Part shown: one piece after another, positions 1 through 6,943 of the stretch
Layout of the letters: every line of letters starts with the position of its first letter
How positions within the stretch are numbered: position 1 is the stretch's first letter
Origin: a virus
IMG/VR virus record: IMGVR_UViG_3300041964_000023
Coordinates: 1-28,993 of that record
Reading direction: 5' to 3' (one strand)
Length of the DNA stretch: 28,993 nt
Program-made: the position numbers and the translations under genes
The notes under the pieces: generated by a model
Told to the model about the DNA's origin: nothing
The model's database searches: none
What the model saw: only the letters and a program-made list of their open reading frames with translations

Positions 1-194
1 TGAACGACAAGGCATATCTGACGATCTTTGCCCCGCTCGGGTTTTCTCGGGAGGATGCGGACGGGAAGACCTTTGCCGAGCTGCTGATCGACCAAAGCGC
101 CGCGATGGAGATCGAGCGGCTGGACCGAGTTGCGCTCTCGAACCACGGCTCGGCCGTCAGCAACCTCATCCAGCTCCACCCGACCTTCCCCTGA
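1..194 (+). CDS. Hypothetical late phage protein, 5' end cut by window edge
   Basis: Reading frame open from base 3 to a TGA at 192-194, about 63 residues. The first bases (TGAACGAC) would read as ATG-AAC-GAC if one A preceded the window, so only the first base of the start codon may be missing. The protein is mixed hydrophobic/acidic (YLTIFAPLGF near the start, LIQLHPTFP at the end) and I do not recognise a family. Its stop overlaps the start of the next gene (TGATG). The position just before the lysis genes suggests a late tail-associated or lysis-cassette protein, but that is only context. Confidence 0.55.
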   Translation, partial: NDKAYLTIFAPLGFSREDADGKTFAELLIDQSAAMEIERLDRVALSNHGSAVSNLIQLHPTFP

Positions 195-373
195 TGCACG
201 TCGTGAAGGTGGCGACCACCGGCAAGATGGGGGCGCTCTGCTATGAAGGGTACGCCTTCCGAGCGAACGAGCGCGATGTCAGCGACGGCGTAGGGCAGGC
301 GCGACAGATCGAGGCGCGGGAAGCATCCATCGACCATCTGGCAGAGCCCTCGCCGCCCGCCCGCCCGCGCTGA
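194..373 (+). CDS. Small hypothetical protein (59 aa)
   Basis: ATG at 194 shares one base with the previous stop (TGATG) and the frame runs to TGA at 371-373. The product begins MHVVKVATTGKMGALCYEGY and ends in a Pro/Arg tail (PPARPR). There is no membrane segment and no recognised domain. The tight junctions on both sides support a real member of the late operon. Function unknown. Confidence 0.55.
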   Translation: MHVVKVATTGKMGALCYEGYAFRANERDVSDGVGQARQIEAREASIDHLAEPSPPARPR

Positions 374-390
374 ACTGAAGGAGAGAGACA

Positions 391-515
391 ATGACGAACC
401 AGCCCGAGCGGCGCTGGCGGCGCTCCTGCGTCCGCTCCTCAAGCCTCCCGGCTTCAACGACCCGACTTTCCTTGCCGAATGGAACCGCATCCTGGACGCC
501 GCGGGGGATGCGTAG
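391..515 (+). CDS. Small hypothetical protein, frame broken near its start
   Basis: A good ribosome site (AAGGAGAGAG, 379-388) precedes ATG 391. After about four codons the protein-like frame shifts by one base and reads ARAALAALLRPLLKPPGF, then DPTFLAEWNRILDAAGDA, to TAG at 513-515, about 40 residues. The frame that continues straight from the ATG gives an Arg/Ser-rich sequence typical of an out-of-frame shadow. I infer one missing or extra base near 400-405. The product looks like a short amphipathic helical protein; function unknown. Confidence 0.45.
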
Positions 516-1281
516 GGACGCCGAGGCAGGCTCCGCTGCGCCCGCCGCCCTACGACGCCTACGGTGCCTTCCCCGGCCGCCACGGTCGTTGTCCCGGGGG
601 GCAAGGGTCTCACGCCCGCCGTGCCGCGATCGACGCCACCCTGCTCAGGATCGCATGCCCCGAGAACAGCCTTGAGAGTCTCGCGTCGTGGGTGGATCCG
701 ACGCGGGCGGCGTGCATTCGCTGGGGATCGACACGGTTCGGGAGGTGGCCAGCTTCCTCGCCAACATCGGCGTCGGAGAGCGCGGGCTGACGAAGCTCGA
801 GGAGGGCTTGAACTACAGCGCCAAGCGCATGGCCGAGGTCTGGCCGGGCGGTTCGCCACCAACCCCGAAGCGCCGATGAAGCAGCGGCAGCGAACAACTT
901 GGCGATCAGCCTGGCTCACAAGCCGCAGGCGCTGGCGAACCATGTCTATGCGAACAGGATGGGCAATGGCCCACCGGCAAGCGGCGACGGGTGGCGGCAC
1001 CGGGGCTACGGACCAAAGCAGCTCACCGGCAAGGAGAACCACACCCGCTTCGCCAAGGCGTTCGGCGTGCCTGTCCAAGCGGTGCCCACCTTCTCCGAAC
1101 CCGCGAAGGTGGGATGCAGTCTGCGGGCTGGTACTGGTTCGACCGCGGCATGGATCGGCTGGCGGCAACTCCCGGCATCGAGGACGACCGCCAAGCGATC
1201 AACGGCGGCCAGATCGGCGTTGACGCGGTGCGCGAGCGTTTCGACGCGCTGATCGCCGAGCTGCTGCGGAGGTGCGCATGA
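508..1281 (+). CDS. Endolysin, glycoside hydrolase family 19 (chitinase/lysozyme-like), several frameshifts
   Basis: Predicted peptidoglycan hydrolase that would release virions by cutting cell-wall glycan. The reconstructed protein passes through three frames. It reads IDATLLRIACPENS (about 630-680), then IDTVREVASFLANIG and LNYSAKRMAEVWPG (about 728-848), then RFATNPEA, then LAHKPQALANHVYANRMG and GWRHRGYGPKQLTG (910-1030), then GGMQSAGWYWFDRGM (1110-1150), ending at TGA 1279-1281. These blocks match phage GH19 lysins in order and spacing. The usual ESGG segment with the first catalytic Glu reads GERG here, probably through two compensating indels near 775-790. At least four frame breaks occur, and the start is uncertain (ATG 508 or a little later). 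The stop overlaps the next ATG (ATGA), as in a lysis cassette. The family call is firm; the exact N-terminus is not. Confidence 0.8.
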
Positions 1282-1547
1282 GCGAGGATAAAGACGCCTT
1301 CGCCTCTGCGCCGCCTCGCGAGGTGCGCGCTATCGCGCCGCCATCGGCATCATGGCGCTGTGCGGCGGCTTGTTCGGGTTGGGCGCCTCTACTTCGTCCC
1401 TATTCCTGAGGGCAACCGGGAGTCGCTGCTGCTCGCGCTCGGGCTTGTCCTCGGTTGGGGCTCGACCGTCGTCGGTTACGAGTTCGGATCCTCGCGGCGG
1501 GAAGGAAGGCGGCGGACGCTGGCCTGCGGAAGGACGGGCAGGGGTGA
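1278..1547 (+). CDS. Holin-like small membrane protein, frameshifted
   Basis: ATG 1278 overlaps the endolysin stop. The product starts MSEDKDAFAS, changes frame near 1318 to YRAAIGIMALCGGLFGLG (first hydrophobic segment), and again near 1385 to LYFVPIPEGNRESLLLALG and LVLGWGSTVVGYEFGSS (second segment). It ends with a charged tail at TGA 1545-1547. Two transmembrane segments with an acidic N-terminus and the position right after the endolysin fit a holin or holin-like pore protein of the inner membrane. No specific holin family can be assigned by eye. Its stop overlaps the GTG start of the next gene (GTGA). The frame breaks are probably sequencing indels. Confidence 0.6.
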
Positions 1548-1937
1548 CCACCATTCCCCTCCGTCACGCAATGCTCGAAACGGCGGACTGGGGCTGCACC
1601 ACCTATTTCGCCGACGGCACTAAGTACGGCGCGACGCCGCATGCCTGGGATCACCACTACCACGTGATCGCCCACCGCTGCGGCTATGAGGGCGACACGC
1701 TGCGCTACTGCATCGAGCACGAGCTGGCGCATTTGGTGGCGGAAGAGTGCCTGTTTGACCGTCCTAGCCGCATCCTGTGGGGACTGGCCCACGGCGAGCC
1801 CCTGAGCGCCCCTGAGAGCGCTTACGAGGAGATGATGGCCCAGCGCTTCAGCGGTTCGTCCGCGGCGCTGAGCGGCCGATTATCGGCGGTGTCGACTGGG
1901 ATGCGATGCGGCGCCGGTTCTCGAGGTGGTGCCATGA
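1544..1937 (+). CDS. Phage protein with a HELAH (HExxH) motif, frameshifted near the C-terminus
   Basis: GTG 1544 overlaps the previous stop by four bases. The product reads LETADWGCTTYFADGTKYG, then HHYHVIAHRCGY, LRYCIEHELAHLVAEECLF and DRPSRILWGLAHG. HELAH fits the zinc-metallopeptidase HExxH pattern, and several further His/Cys residues surround it. Near 1850 the frame shifts to RPIIGGVDWDAMRRRFSRW. The stop is unclear: I place it near 1937, but the frame as written is open to 2112. It lies in the lysis cassette, so a peptidase role in lysis is possible. A non-catalytic metal site is equally possible. Confidence 0.55.
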
Positions 1938-1992
1938 CCCGCCTTTTTCGCCTCCTCCAGTCCCTCCTAGCAACCAGAGAAAGGCTCCTTCG

Positions 1993-2112
1993 ATGAACCT
2001 CCGGAAACTCTACATGCTCGGCAAGCGCCTCGTCCCGATCGCTGTCGCCGTCGCGCCCATCGTGGTCGACGCCTACAAGGCGGTTAAGGGGCCGAAGAAG
2101 CCCAAGCCGTGA
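1993..2112 (+). CDS. Tiny membrane-associated protein (39 aa)
   Basis: ATG 1993 follows an AGAAAGG ribosome site at about 1978-1984. The product has a basic start (MNLRKLYMLGKR), a hydrophobic stretch (LVPIAVAVAPIVVDAY) and a Lys/Pro-rich end (GPKKPKP), so one short membrane segment is likely. Its TGA (2110-2112) overlaps the GTG of the next gene. Position after the lysis genes suggests an accessory lysis protein. No family recognised. Confidence 0.5.
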   Translation: MNLRKLYMLGKRLVPIAVAVAPIVVDAYKAVKGPKKPKP

Positions 2113-2279
2113 CCTACCGCCGCTGCCCCTCGTCACAGCCTTACCCGTTGGGCTGGATCGTGCTGGGCGGGCTGCTCGGCTATGCCTGCATCTTCGCCTT
2201 CTGCGCCCTTCTCGCGCTGGCGGGGGAGTGCTTGGAGAGGGGCTGTCCTAGCGTCGGGGAGGTGGTGGAGAGGAGGTAG
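2109..2279 (+). CDS. Small single-pass membrane protein (56 aa), last gene of the late operon
   Basis: GTG 2109 overlaps the upstream stop (GTGA); the frame ends at TAG 2277-2279. The central segment (WIVLGGLLGYACIFAFCA, continuing LLALAG) is a clear transmembrane helix, followed by a short Cys-containing acidic tail. It could be a holin/antiholin or a spanin-like piece, but no lipobox is evident and I do not name it. It is the last rightward gene before the inverted repeat at 2283. Confidence 0.55.
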   Translation: MTYRRCPSSQPYPLGWIVLGGLLGYACIFAFCALLALAGECLERGCPSVGEVVERR

Positions 2280-2533
2280 TTGGCGGGCCGGGCTTGATAC
2301 CGGCTGATGCGGAGGCGGCTAAATTCCTCCTGCGTCTGGCTTTCCGCTTCGTTGGCCTTCGCCCACCAGCGCCTGTTCCGCGTGTCTATCCACGCCGCCG
2401 CCAACTGCTGGTTCGTACCACACCGCCCCTTGCCTCGCAAGCAAATCTCGTATAGCGGGGAGGAGCGCTGGTGTCGAAATCCTGCAGAGGACAGCGCATA
2501 GGTTGCGGCGGCGTGGAAAGGAACACGCGGCAT
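2180..2533 (-). CDS. Doubtful leftward ORF spanning the inverted-repeat segment
   Basis: An open leftward frame runs from ATG 2533 (MPRVPFHAAATYALSS) to 2180. The centre (QLAAAWIDTRNRRWWAKAN) looks protein-like, but the frame runs through the left repeat arm and antisense to the membrane-protein gene at 2109-2279. There is no clear ribosome site. Apart from this ORF, I see no convincing gene in 2280-2720. Confidence 0.25.
   Translation of the reverse strand: MPRVPFHAAATYALSSAGFRHQRSSPLYEICLRGKGRCGTNQQLAAAWIDTRNRRWWAKANEAESQTQEEFSRLRISRYQARPANYLLSTTSPTLGQPLSKHSPASARRAQKAKMQA
2283..2306 (+). repeat. Inverted repeat, left arm (24 bp)
   Basis: Identical, as the reverse complement, to 2613-2636 (24 of 24 bases; begins GCGGGCCGGGCTTG and ends ATACCGGCTG). 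The arms enclose 306 bp. There are no transposase genes and no obvious target-site duplication. Confidence 0.8.
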
Positions 2534-2612
2534 GGGGCTATAGTCAGGCGCGGTCCTACGGGTGCCTGATGTAAATGCCTCCCAGCGCGGCGAGAGGGTA
2601 GGACTACCTCGC

Positions 2613-2636
2613 CAGCCGGTATCAAGCCCGGCCCGC
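2613..2636 (-). repeat. Inverted repeat, right arm (24 bp)
   Basis: Perfect reverse complement of 2283-2306. It sits just left of a second cluster of short palindromes (2644-2699), marking the junction between the rightward late operon and the leftward gene block. Confidence 0.8.
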
Positions 2637-2643
2637 AACCGCC

Positions 2644-2699
2644 CTCATGTTAACGAACCCGCCGAAACCTAACAGGTTCGGCGCTCATGTTAGGGTTTT
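2644..2699. repeat. Overlapping short palindromes and a direct repeat
   Basis: CTCATGTTA occurs at 2644-2652 and again at 2684-2692. Two competing hairpins overlap: GCCGAAACC (2661-2669) with GGTTCGGC (2675-2682, one bulged A), and CCTAACA (2668-2674) with TGTTAGG (2688-2694), the latter followed by GTTTTC. It could be a weak terminator between convergent transcripts or a protein-binding site. Confidence 0.45.
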
Positions 2700-2720
2700 C
2701 GCTCGACCGGTGCGGAGGGC

Positions 2721-3010
2721 TTATCGGTTTACCGAGGCGGGGTGGGACTCTTTCAGGGCAGCGTCGATCATGGCGTGCCAAGTTTCGCCAGCGGTTGCCA
2801 GCCCTCCGCGTGACTGTGCATCCGCAGCCAGCCACATTCCCTCCGTAGGCTCGCGCATCTCTGCGATGGCGGCGCGGGCGGCATTCAAAGCCTCCCCATG
2901 CCGAACATCGCGCATGCCCTCAAAGCGGGAATCGAAGTAAAGCTCTGCAGCCTGATCACCCCACATAGCGGCGGCAAGAGCCCGCGCCACCGCTTCACCA
3001 TCTCGCTCAT
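2721..3010 (-). CDS. Hypothetical phage protein (about 96 aa), one frameshift near the start
   Basis: The protein-like frame reads VARALAAAMWGDQAAELYF, then EALNAARAAIAEMREPTEGM and GETWHAMIDAALKE. Its natural start is ATG 3010 (MSEMV), reached by assuming one missing base near 2995. A helical, Ala-rich protein of this style is common in sphingomonad phages and of unknown function. The C-terminal part of the DfrB-like gene (8351-8959) carries a related MVERV...RAALTAAL pattern. It is divergent from the rightward gene at 3037 with 26 bp between them. Confidence 0.55.
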
Positions 3011-3036
3011 CCCATCCTCCTCTGCTAACCAGCCCC

Positions 3037-3255
3037 ATGCCCATCCTAGACGAACCCGCCCTCCGATTCGAACTCCTCCGCATCGTACAGCTTCTCCCGA
3101 AGTCGGTACGCAACGACTTGGCGAGCTCGAAACCCGAGGCCGCCGAGCGAGGCACGAGGGCCGCGGTCGAGATCATGTACCAGCGGCTTCGGGAGTTCGA
3201 GGTGAGGGCGCCGGATCGGAAGGCGCTGGACTTTTCGGAGATGGAGCGGTGGTAG
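3037..3255 (+). CDS. Hypothetical phage protein (72 aa)
   Basis: ATG 3037 to TAG 3253-3255. The product begins MPILDEPALRFELLRIVQLL and ends LDFSEMERW. It is a charged, mostly helical soluble protein with no recognised domain. Its stop lies two bases from the reconstructed stop of the convergent gene at 3257, which supports both ends. The ribosome site is weak. It is the only rightward gene between 2.3 and 15.5 kb. Confidence 0.5.
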   Translation: MPILDEPALRFELLRIVQLLPKSVRNDLASSKPEAAERGTRAAVEIMYQRLREFEVRAPDRKALDFSEMERW

Positions 3256-3256
3256 A

Positions 3257-3771
3257 TCACGCGGCCTTGGCTCTCTGCTCCGCCCGTTCAGTTTCCAGTC
3301 GTGGTACCCACCGACCTCAAATCCGAGGTGAGCTTCACGATCTTGTCTGGCTGGTCAGGGTCATATTCCTTCTGAACTCCCAGCTCTCCGAACTCGTAAT
3401 CGTCCGGCAGTTGGCGGTAGCTGACTTGGAAGACGCGCTCGGTCCGACCTCCATCGATCGATCCACGAACTGTGAAATCGGCTGTGTCGGCGTCACTCGT
3501 TGGGCATAGGTAGCAAGAGCGAGCACGGCGTGCTGACCGATCATGACGGATACAGGCTTCCCCTTCTCCTGCGCTGCCTTGGCATGAACTTCCTCGATTG
3601 CGTGGAACCAGCGCCGAGTAACGGCCGCCAGCGCCTCGTCGGCAACTCCAAGTAGGCGCCGGCTTCGATCAGGTCGATGTTGCGACGGGCCGTGAACAAC
3701 ACGGTTTGCTGACCGAGGATTTTATCGGCGATCTTGCGGCGCAGTTTCGCGAACAGCGGCTTCTTACCCAT
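3257..3771 (-). CDS. Hypothetical phage protein (about 170 aa), three frameshifts
   Basis: ATG 3771 is placed 8 bases after an AAGGA site. The product reads MGKKPLFAKLRRKIADKILG and QTVLFTARRNIDLIEAGAYLE, shifts near 3640 to ADEALAAVTRRWFHAIEEVH and VMIGQHAVLALATYAQRV, then near 3445 to ERVFQVSYRQLPDDYEFGEL and KEYDPDQPDKIVKLTSDLR, and finally to LETERAEQRAKAA ending at 3257. An earlier stop at 3288 is reached if the last shift is not applied. No known family; the mixed domains suggest a soluble early protein. Confidence 0.5.
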
Positions 3772-3790
3772 CCTCATTGTCCTTCGTTGA

Positions 3791-4084
3791 CTAGCCCCTC
3801 CGGGTGGGAGGGTTAGGCGGCGCTCCGATGCGTCGGAGGTAATGCGGCAGCAGTGACGACCAGTCGAAGCTGTCCCGGAAGTCGCCGCAATGGTGCGAGC
3901 GCTCAGTGAACGGGTGACCAGCGCCGATGTGAAGGCTCGAGCCGTGGATCCCCAGCATAGCAACACGCTCCTCAGCCGCGACGGGAGCCGCCTTGGTACA
4001 TTGGCCGGCAAGGGAGTTGTACGACCCCCACCAGTCGCAGCCGGCGCAGCAAGGGCCATGCTGCCAGTAGAAGGTGTCGTGCAT
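3791..4084 (-). CDS. Cys/His-rich hypothetical phage protein (97 aa)
   Basis: Unbroken frame from ATG 4084 to 3791. Beginning MHDTFYWQHGPCCAGCDWW and later HHCGDF and FDWSSLLPHYLRRIGAPP, it contains Cys pairs (CCAGC) and a His-His-Cys cluster that could hold a metal ion. A purine-rich GGGAGG lies about 12 bases upstream of the start. Similar short Cys-rich proteins occur in sphingomonad phages, but I cannot assign a function. It lies between the methylase and the 3257-3771 gene, on the same strand. Confidence 0.55.
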   Translation of the reverse strand: MHDTFYWQHGPCCAGCDWWGSYNSLAGQCTKAAPVAAEERVAMLGIHGSSLHIGAGHPFTERSHHCGDFRDSFDWSSLLPHYLRRIGAPPNPPTRRG

Positions 4085-4124
4085 CTCCTGCGCCCCTCCC
4101 GCCCTCCGAAGGTGTGGGGAGGGG

Positions 4125-4949
4125 TCATGCTGCGAACAGTCCGGGAGTAGACTCAGCGGCCAATCGTTCGGCGGCCGCCGGATTGAGCCATAGCACCTCA
4201 GTCCGCTCGCGAGCCCCGTCTGCCAGGGCGGACCGAGTCTCGCGGCGCCAGCCGCCCAAAGCAGCGTCGTAGTGCTGCGAGGCATAGCCCGAGAGCACCA
4301 CCATCCCGTCTAGTCCGCGAAGAAACGCTAGCAGCTCCTGATGCTGCTCCAGCGACATTTCGTGACGATAGTCGCTGCCGGAATCTCGCGTCTCCGGAAG
4401 ATAGGGCGGGTCTACATAGTGGAGGGTTTCGGGCTATCGTGAGCAGCCATGACCAGCTTGGCATCCCGGTGCTCCACCACGATGCCGCGGAGCCGATCGA
4501 CAATGCTCAGAAGTGGCTCGGGATAGTTCGCCCAATCTCTTCGCTGGCGTGGTGCCGGAACGGTTGCTGTTGCCTAAAACCAGTGAGCCTAGCGTGTCCG
4601 TTGCTGCAAAGCCCATGAAGGAGCGCACGATCAGGCGGCGAGCTCGCTCTATGTCTGTGCTTGCCTCGCCATAAGCTGCGCCTGCTCAAGCCGGGCAAAG
4701 GGCGTGAGTGCGGTGAGACGAACAAGCTCCGCACCCTGCACCGGATCCCGCAGCACTCGAAACAGGGTCACCACATCATCATCAAGGTCGTTGTAGACCT
4801 CGGCGTAGCTAGGAGGTTTTCGAAGCAGCACGGAAGCCGCTCCGCCGAAGGTCAACATAGGCGCGGTGCTGCGGGAGGTGGGCGATGATCCAAGGAGCCA
4901 GAAGCCACTTACCGCCATGCCAGCGCAAAGCCGGTCGGGTGAGTGCCAT
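4125..4949 (-). CDS. dam: DNA adenine (N6) methylase, Dam/D12 class, frameshifted
   Basis: Predicted to transfer a methyl group from S-adenosylmethionine to adenine in DNA. The start ATG 4949 has a strong GGAGGA site. Motifs in order: [14 protein letters not shown] (SAM-binding start), [28 protein letters not shown], then [15 protein letters not shown] with the catalytic DPPY at about 4415-4430, and finally [18 protein letters not shown]. At least four single-base frame breaks interrupt it (near 4835, 4675, 4560, 4440). No restriction endonuclease lies beside it, so it is probably a solitary methylase protecting phage DNA or altering regulation. Length agrees with the family. Family call firm; target site not deducible. 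Confidence 0.8.
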
Positions 4950-4962
4950 CAAAATCCTCCCC

Positions 4963-4980
4963 TTGGTACGGTTGTACCAA
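4963..4980. promoter_or_regulatory. 18-bp palindrome upstream of the adenine methylase
   Basis: TTGGTAC-N4-GTACCAA, perfect 7-base arms, 13 bases upstream of the methylase start codon and next to its ribosome site. This is a typical place for a repressor to block transcription or translation. The remaining 4981-5118 is non-coding, with several CTGCGAA-like words. No convincing -35/-10 pair was seen. Confidence 0.5.
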
Positions 4981-5118
4981 CCTGCGAAACGGAAACGGAA
5001 CGCAGGCTGCACAAACTGCGAAAACGCCTGCGAAGAGCGGTCCAGAATTGGCAGAAAACTTGGGGGAGGCTTCGTTTACACCGAGAGGGTCGGCGGCGAG
5101 AGAAGGCGTTCAGGCCCG

Positions 5119-5416
5119 TCATACTGCCTCGTCCTCGACATTCTCTCCGCCGACTGCTCGCGAACTTTCGGCGTCACGGATAAGCGCCCGAGCAAGAGCG
5201 CGGCCAAAATGCTGCTCAGCGTGCGCGCTTGAGCTTATCCCGTAGGCGGCGGCCTCAAGGATCATATCCGTCCGACCCGCCGCCATCGGCACCGGCATCA
5301 AGCGCACATTGTCCAAGCTGGCCACCTTGACCGGGATGTAGCCGGCGGCTCGCAGGCTCGTCAGATGCATCGAGTTGATCTCAGCATCTTTCGTGTAAAA
5401 GGAAAACTTCGGCCAT
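5119..5416 (-). CDS. Hypothetical phage protein (about 97 aa)
   Basis: The frame reads KFSFYTKDAEINSMHLTSLR, then AAGYIPVKVASLDNVRLMPV and AEQHFGRALARALIRDAE, ending at 5119. The in-frame ATG at 5370 is internal to good coding sequence. The likely true start is ATG 5416 (with GGGAGA upstream), reached by deleting one G at about 5413. No known domain. It lies between the attP core and the adenine methylase and is separated from the latter by about 170 bp. Confidence 0.5.
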
Positions 5417-5575
5417 CAGAACATCTCCCGAACGGCGGCCCGGAACGGACCACGACCAAACTGTGCCGACCTATGGGACGGCACAGGCAGCGCAAAACCA
5501 GCGCTCATGCGCCCTTTGCGGCATCGTTTCTGGCGGAAATGCTGGACTTCTGGCGTTTTCGAGGGCTTACCGTAA

Positions 5576-5619
5576 GCGGTTTTCAAGACCGCTGCCTTAA
5601 ACCACTCGGCCACCTGTCC
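5576..5619 (-). other. Phage attachment core (attP): 5' half of a tRNA-Ser(UGA) gene
   Basis: Read on the minus strand from 5619, the 44 bases start GGACAGGTGGCCGAGTGGTT and end GGTCTTGAAAACCGC. This is the acceptor 5' strand, D-arm and complete anticodon stem-loop (anticodon TGA) of a serine tRNA. After 5576 the match to a tRNA stops: there is no variable arm, TTCGAAT loop or CCTGTCC acceptor partner. It begins 62 bp downstream of the integrase stop, the usual place for an integrase-linked attachment core. Confidence 0.8.
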
Positions 5620-5681
5620 AACGCCGCAGAAATCTGCCGTTTCTGAGGCATAGCATGGCACAAAAACCGCTGCATGTGTGC

Positions 5682-6726
5682 CTAGGTTTGTGCCGACTCT
5701 TCCATCACGATCGCAGCCTGTTCCGGGGTGAGGTAGGCCAGATACTCTTCCGTCTGCTTGATCGTGCCGTGCCCCAATACCTTCTGCAGCCGATAATCGA
5801 CCCTCTGTTTTCGAGGTAGCGGATAGCCATCTCGTGCCGGAAGTCGTGGAAGCGCATGCGGGTGAATCGGCGCCCAGATTTCTGTGCCGACTTTTGTGCC
5901 CGGCCGACGACCTCTCGGACATCTCGGTCACCCGCTTGTACGGACCGCCGTTGCGCGTATTGAACACATAATCCGAGCCAGCAATCCGGGGCTGGCGCTG
6001 TACGATCTCGCGAGCCCGGGGCGTCAAGGCAATGGTCCGCGGCACCCCGCTCTTTGTGTCCACGAAGGTCGCCTTGCCGTCCTTGGCGTCGCTCCTGAGT
6101 AGAAAGACCACCTCGTCCATCCGCCCGCCCGTTTCGAGCGCGAACCGGCATAGATCGCCGAAGGTGCCGTGCATCCGCGCGAAAATCGCATCGATGTCCT
6201 CCGCCGGCGGCCGACGGTAGCGCCACTTGCGCGCCCGCCTCGGCTTCTTCGCCAAAAGATCCACCGGGTTCACCTCGGGCCAGCCTGGCAGCTCGCGCAC
6301 ATGCTTTGCTATTCCGGAGATGACCGTGAGATAGCGATTGATCGTCGCCACACCGCTGCCAGATCGCCGCCGCGCCTCCGTGAATTCGATCAGCGCCGCC
6401 TTGTCCACCTGGTCCCAATACTTGTCGCCCAAGTAGTCCAGGATCACCCGCAGTAGCTTGGCGTACCCAGCCGCGGTCTTCGGCTTCCACTGGCCCGCCT
6501 CGAGCCACAGCGTCGCAGCCTCCTTGAAGGTGGCGCGAATCGTGCCGTGGTAGGGCGAGTTCTCTTTCAGCCACGAGACGAGCCGGCGTTCAGCTTCTCT
6601 TCGAGAGCGCGTCTTAAGCGACTGTCGACGCTCTCGTCCGTTAACCTGAGCACGGGCGTACCAGACCCCGTTGCGCTCGTAGAGGTTCTCCGGCTCATCA
6701 CCGCCTTTTCGCTTGCGATCACCCAC
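5682..6726 (-). CDS. int: Tyrosine recombinase / phage integrase, frameshifted at the C-terminus
   Basis: Catalyses site-specific recombination between attP and the host tRNA-Ser gene. GTG 6726 starts the frame. An N-terminal Arg-rich segment (ENLYERNGVWYARAQVNG) is followed by a SAM-like core-binding domain (KTAAGYAKLLRVILDYLGDK) and the catalytic domain. There, ALETGGRMDEVVFLL carries the first Arg, FHDFRHEMAIRYLE the H-x-x-R box, and LGHGTIKQTEEYLAYL the second His and the nucleophilic Tyr. Frame breaks near 5910 and 5810 separate these blocks. The reconstructed stop is TAG at 5682-5684, about 348 residues, normal for the family. Without the shifts the frame would read on into the tRNA fragment, which is an artefact. 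Confidence 0.85.
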
Positions 6727-6881
6727 GCCCGTAGCCTCTGCCTGTCATAGGTCCAGCTTCTTCCCAGCTTGGCCGCGCCCCACACCTCGCCCTTCGCGGA
6801 CAGGTTTTGCAGGGTCCGCGGGCAGAGGCCAGTGATAAGCACGGCCTCCTTCGTTTTGATGCGATCGGGCTGAGCCGTCAT
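6567..6881 (-). CDS. Excisionase-like small HTH protein
   Basis: ATG 6881 overlaps the upstream 21-codon gene by four bases and follows a GGAGGGG site. The first 50 residues (IKTKEAVLITGLCPRTLQNL, then AKLGRSWTYDRQRLRAW) look like the winged-helix MerR/AlpA-type fold of phage excisionases: HTH, then a Trp-containing strand, then a helix. Such proteins bend att DNA and direct the integrase towards excision. As written, the frame continues to 6567 and overlaps the integrase start by 160 bp, with low-complexity sequence after about residue 57. A lost stop near 6710-6720 is likely, so the true 3' end is uncertain. Confidence 0.6.
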   Translation of the reverse strand: MTAQPDRIKTKEAVLITGLCPRTLQNLSAKGEVWGAAKLGRSWTYDRQRLRAWVIASEKAVMSRRTSTSATGSGTPVLRLTDESVDSRLRRALEEKLNAGSSRG

Positions 6882-6943
6882 CCCCGCCCCTCCATCTCCG
6901 CCACGACCGCCGCAAACCGCGTCAGTGCCGCCCGCGACTTCAT
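6878..6943 (-). CDS. Micro-ORF (21 aa) coupled to the excisionase-like gene
   Basis: ATG 6943 overlaps the preceding gene's TGA (ATGA), and its own TGA overlaps the next ATG (ATGA). The product (starts MKSRAALTRF, ends AEMEGRG) would form one amphipathic helix. Exact four-base overlaps on both sides argue for a translated peptide or a coupling device rather than chance. Function unknown. Confidence 0.45.
   Translation of the reverse strand: MKSRAALTRFAAVVAEMEGRG

Noticed and set aside
2644-2699. dif/Xer-like recombination site (CTCATGTTA resembling a XerD half).
   Set aside because: No matching XerC half at the right spacing and no support for Xer-dependent integration, as a dedicated integrase and attP are present.
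4885-5245. Rightward ORFs opposite the methylase leader and the 5119-5416 gene.
   Set aside because: No ribosome site, basic/Cys-rich shadow composition, and they overlap better-supported leftward coding sequence.
5540-5620. A complete tRNA-Ser gene.
   Set aside because: Only the 5' half up to the anticodon stem is present; the variable arm, T-arm and 3' acceptor strand are missing.
5416-5681. C-terminal extension of the integrase ORF reading through the tRNA fragment (QVAEWFKAAVLKT).
   Set aside because: The catalytic frame ends at 5682 after correcting two shifts; the extension is translation of the att core.
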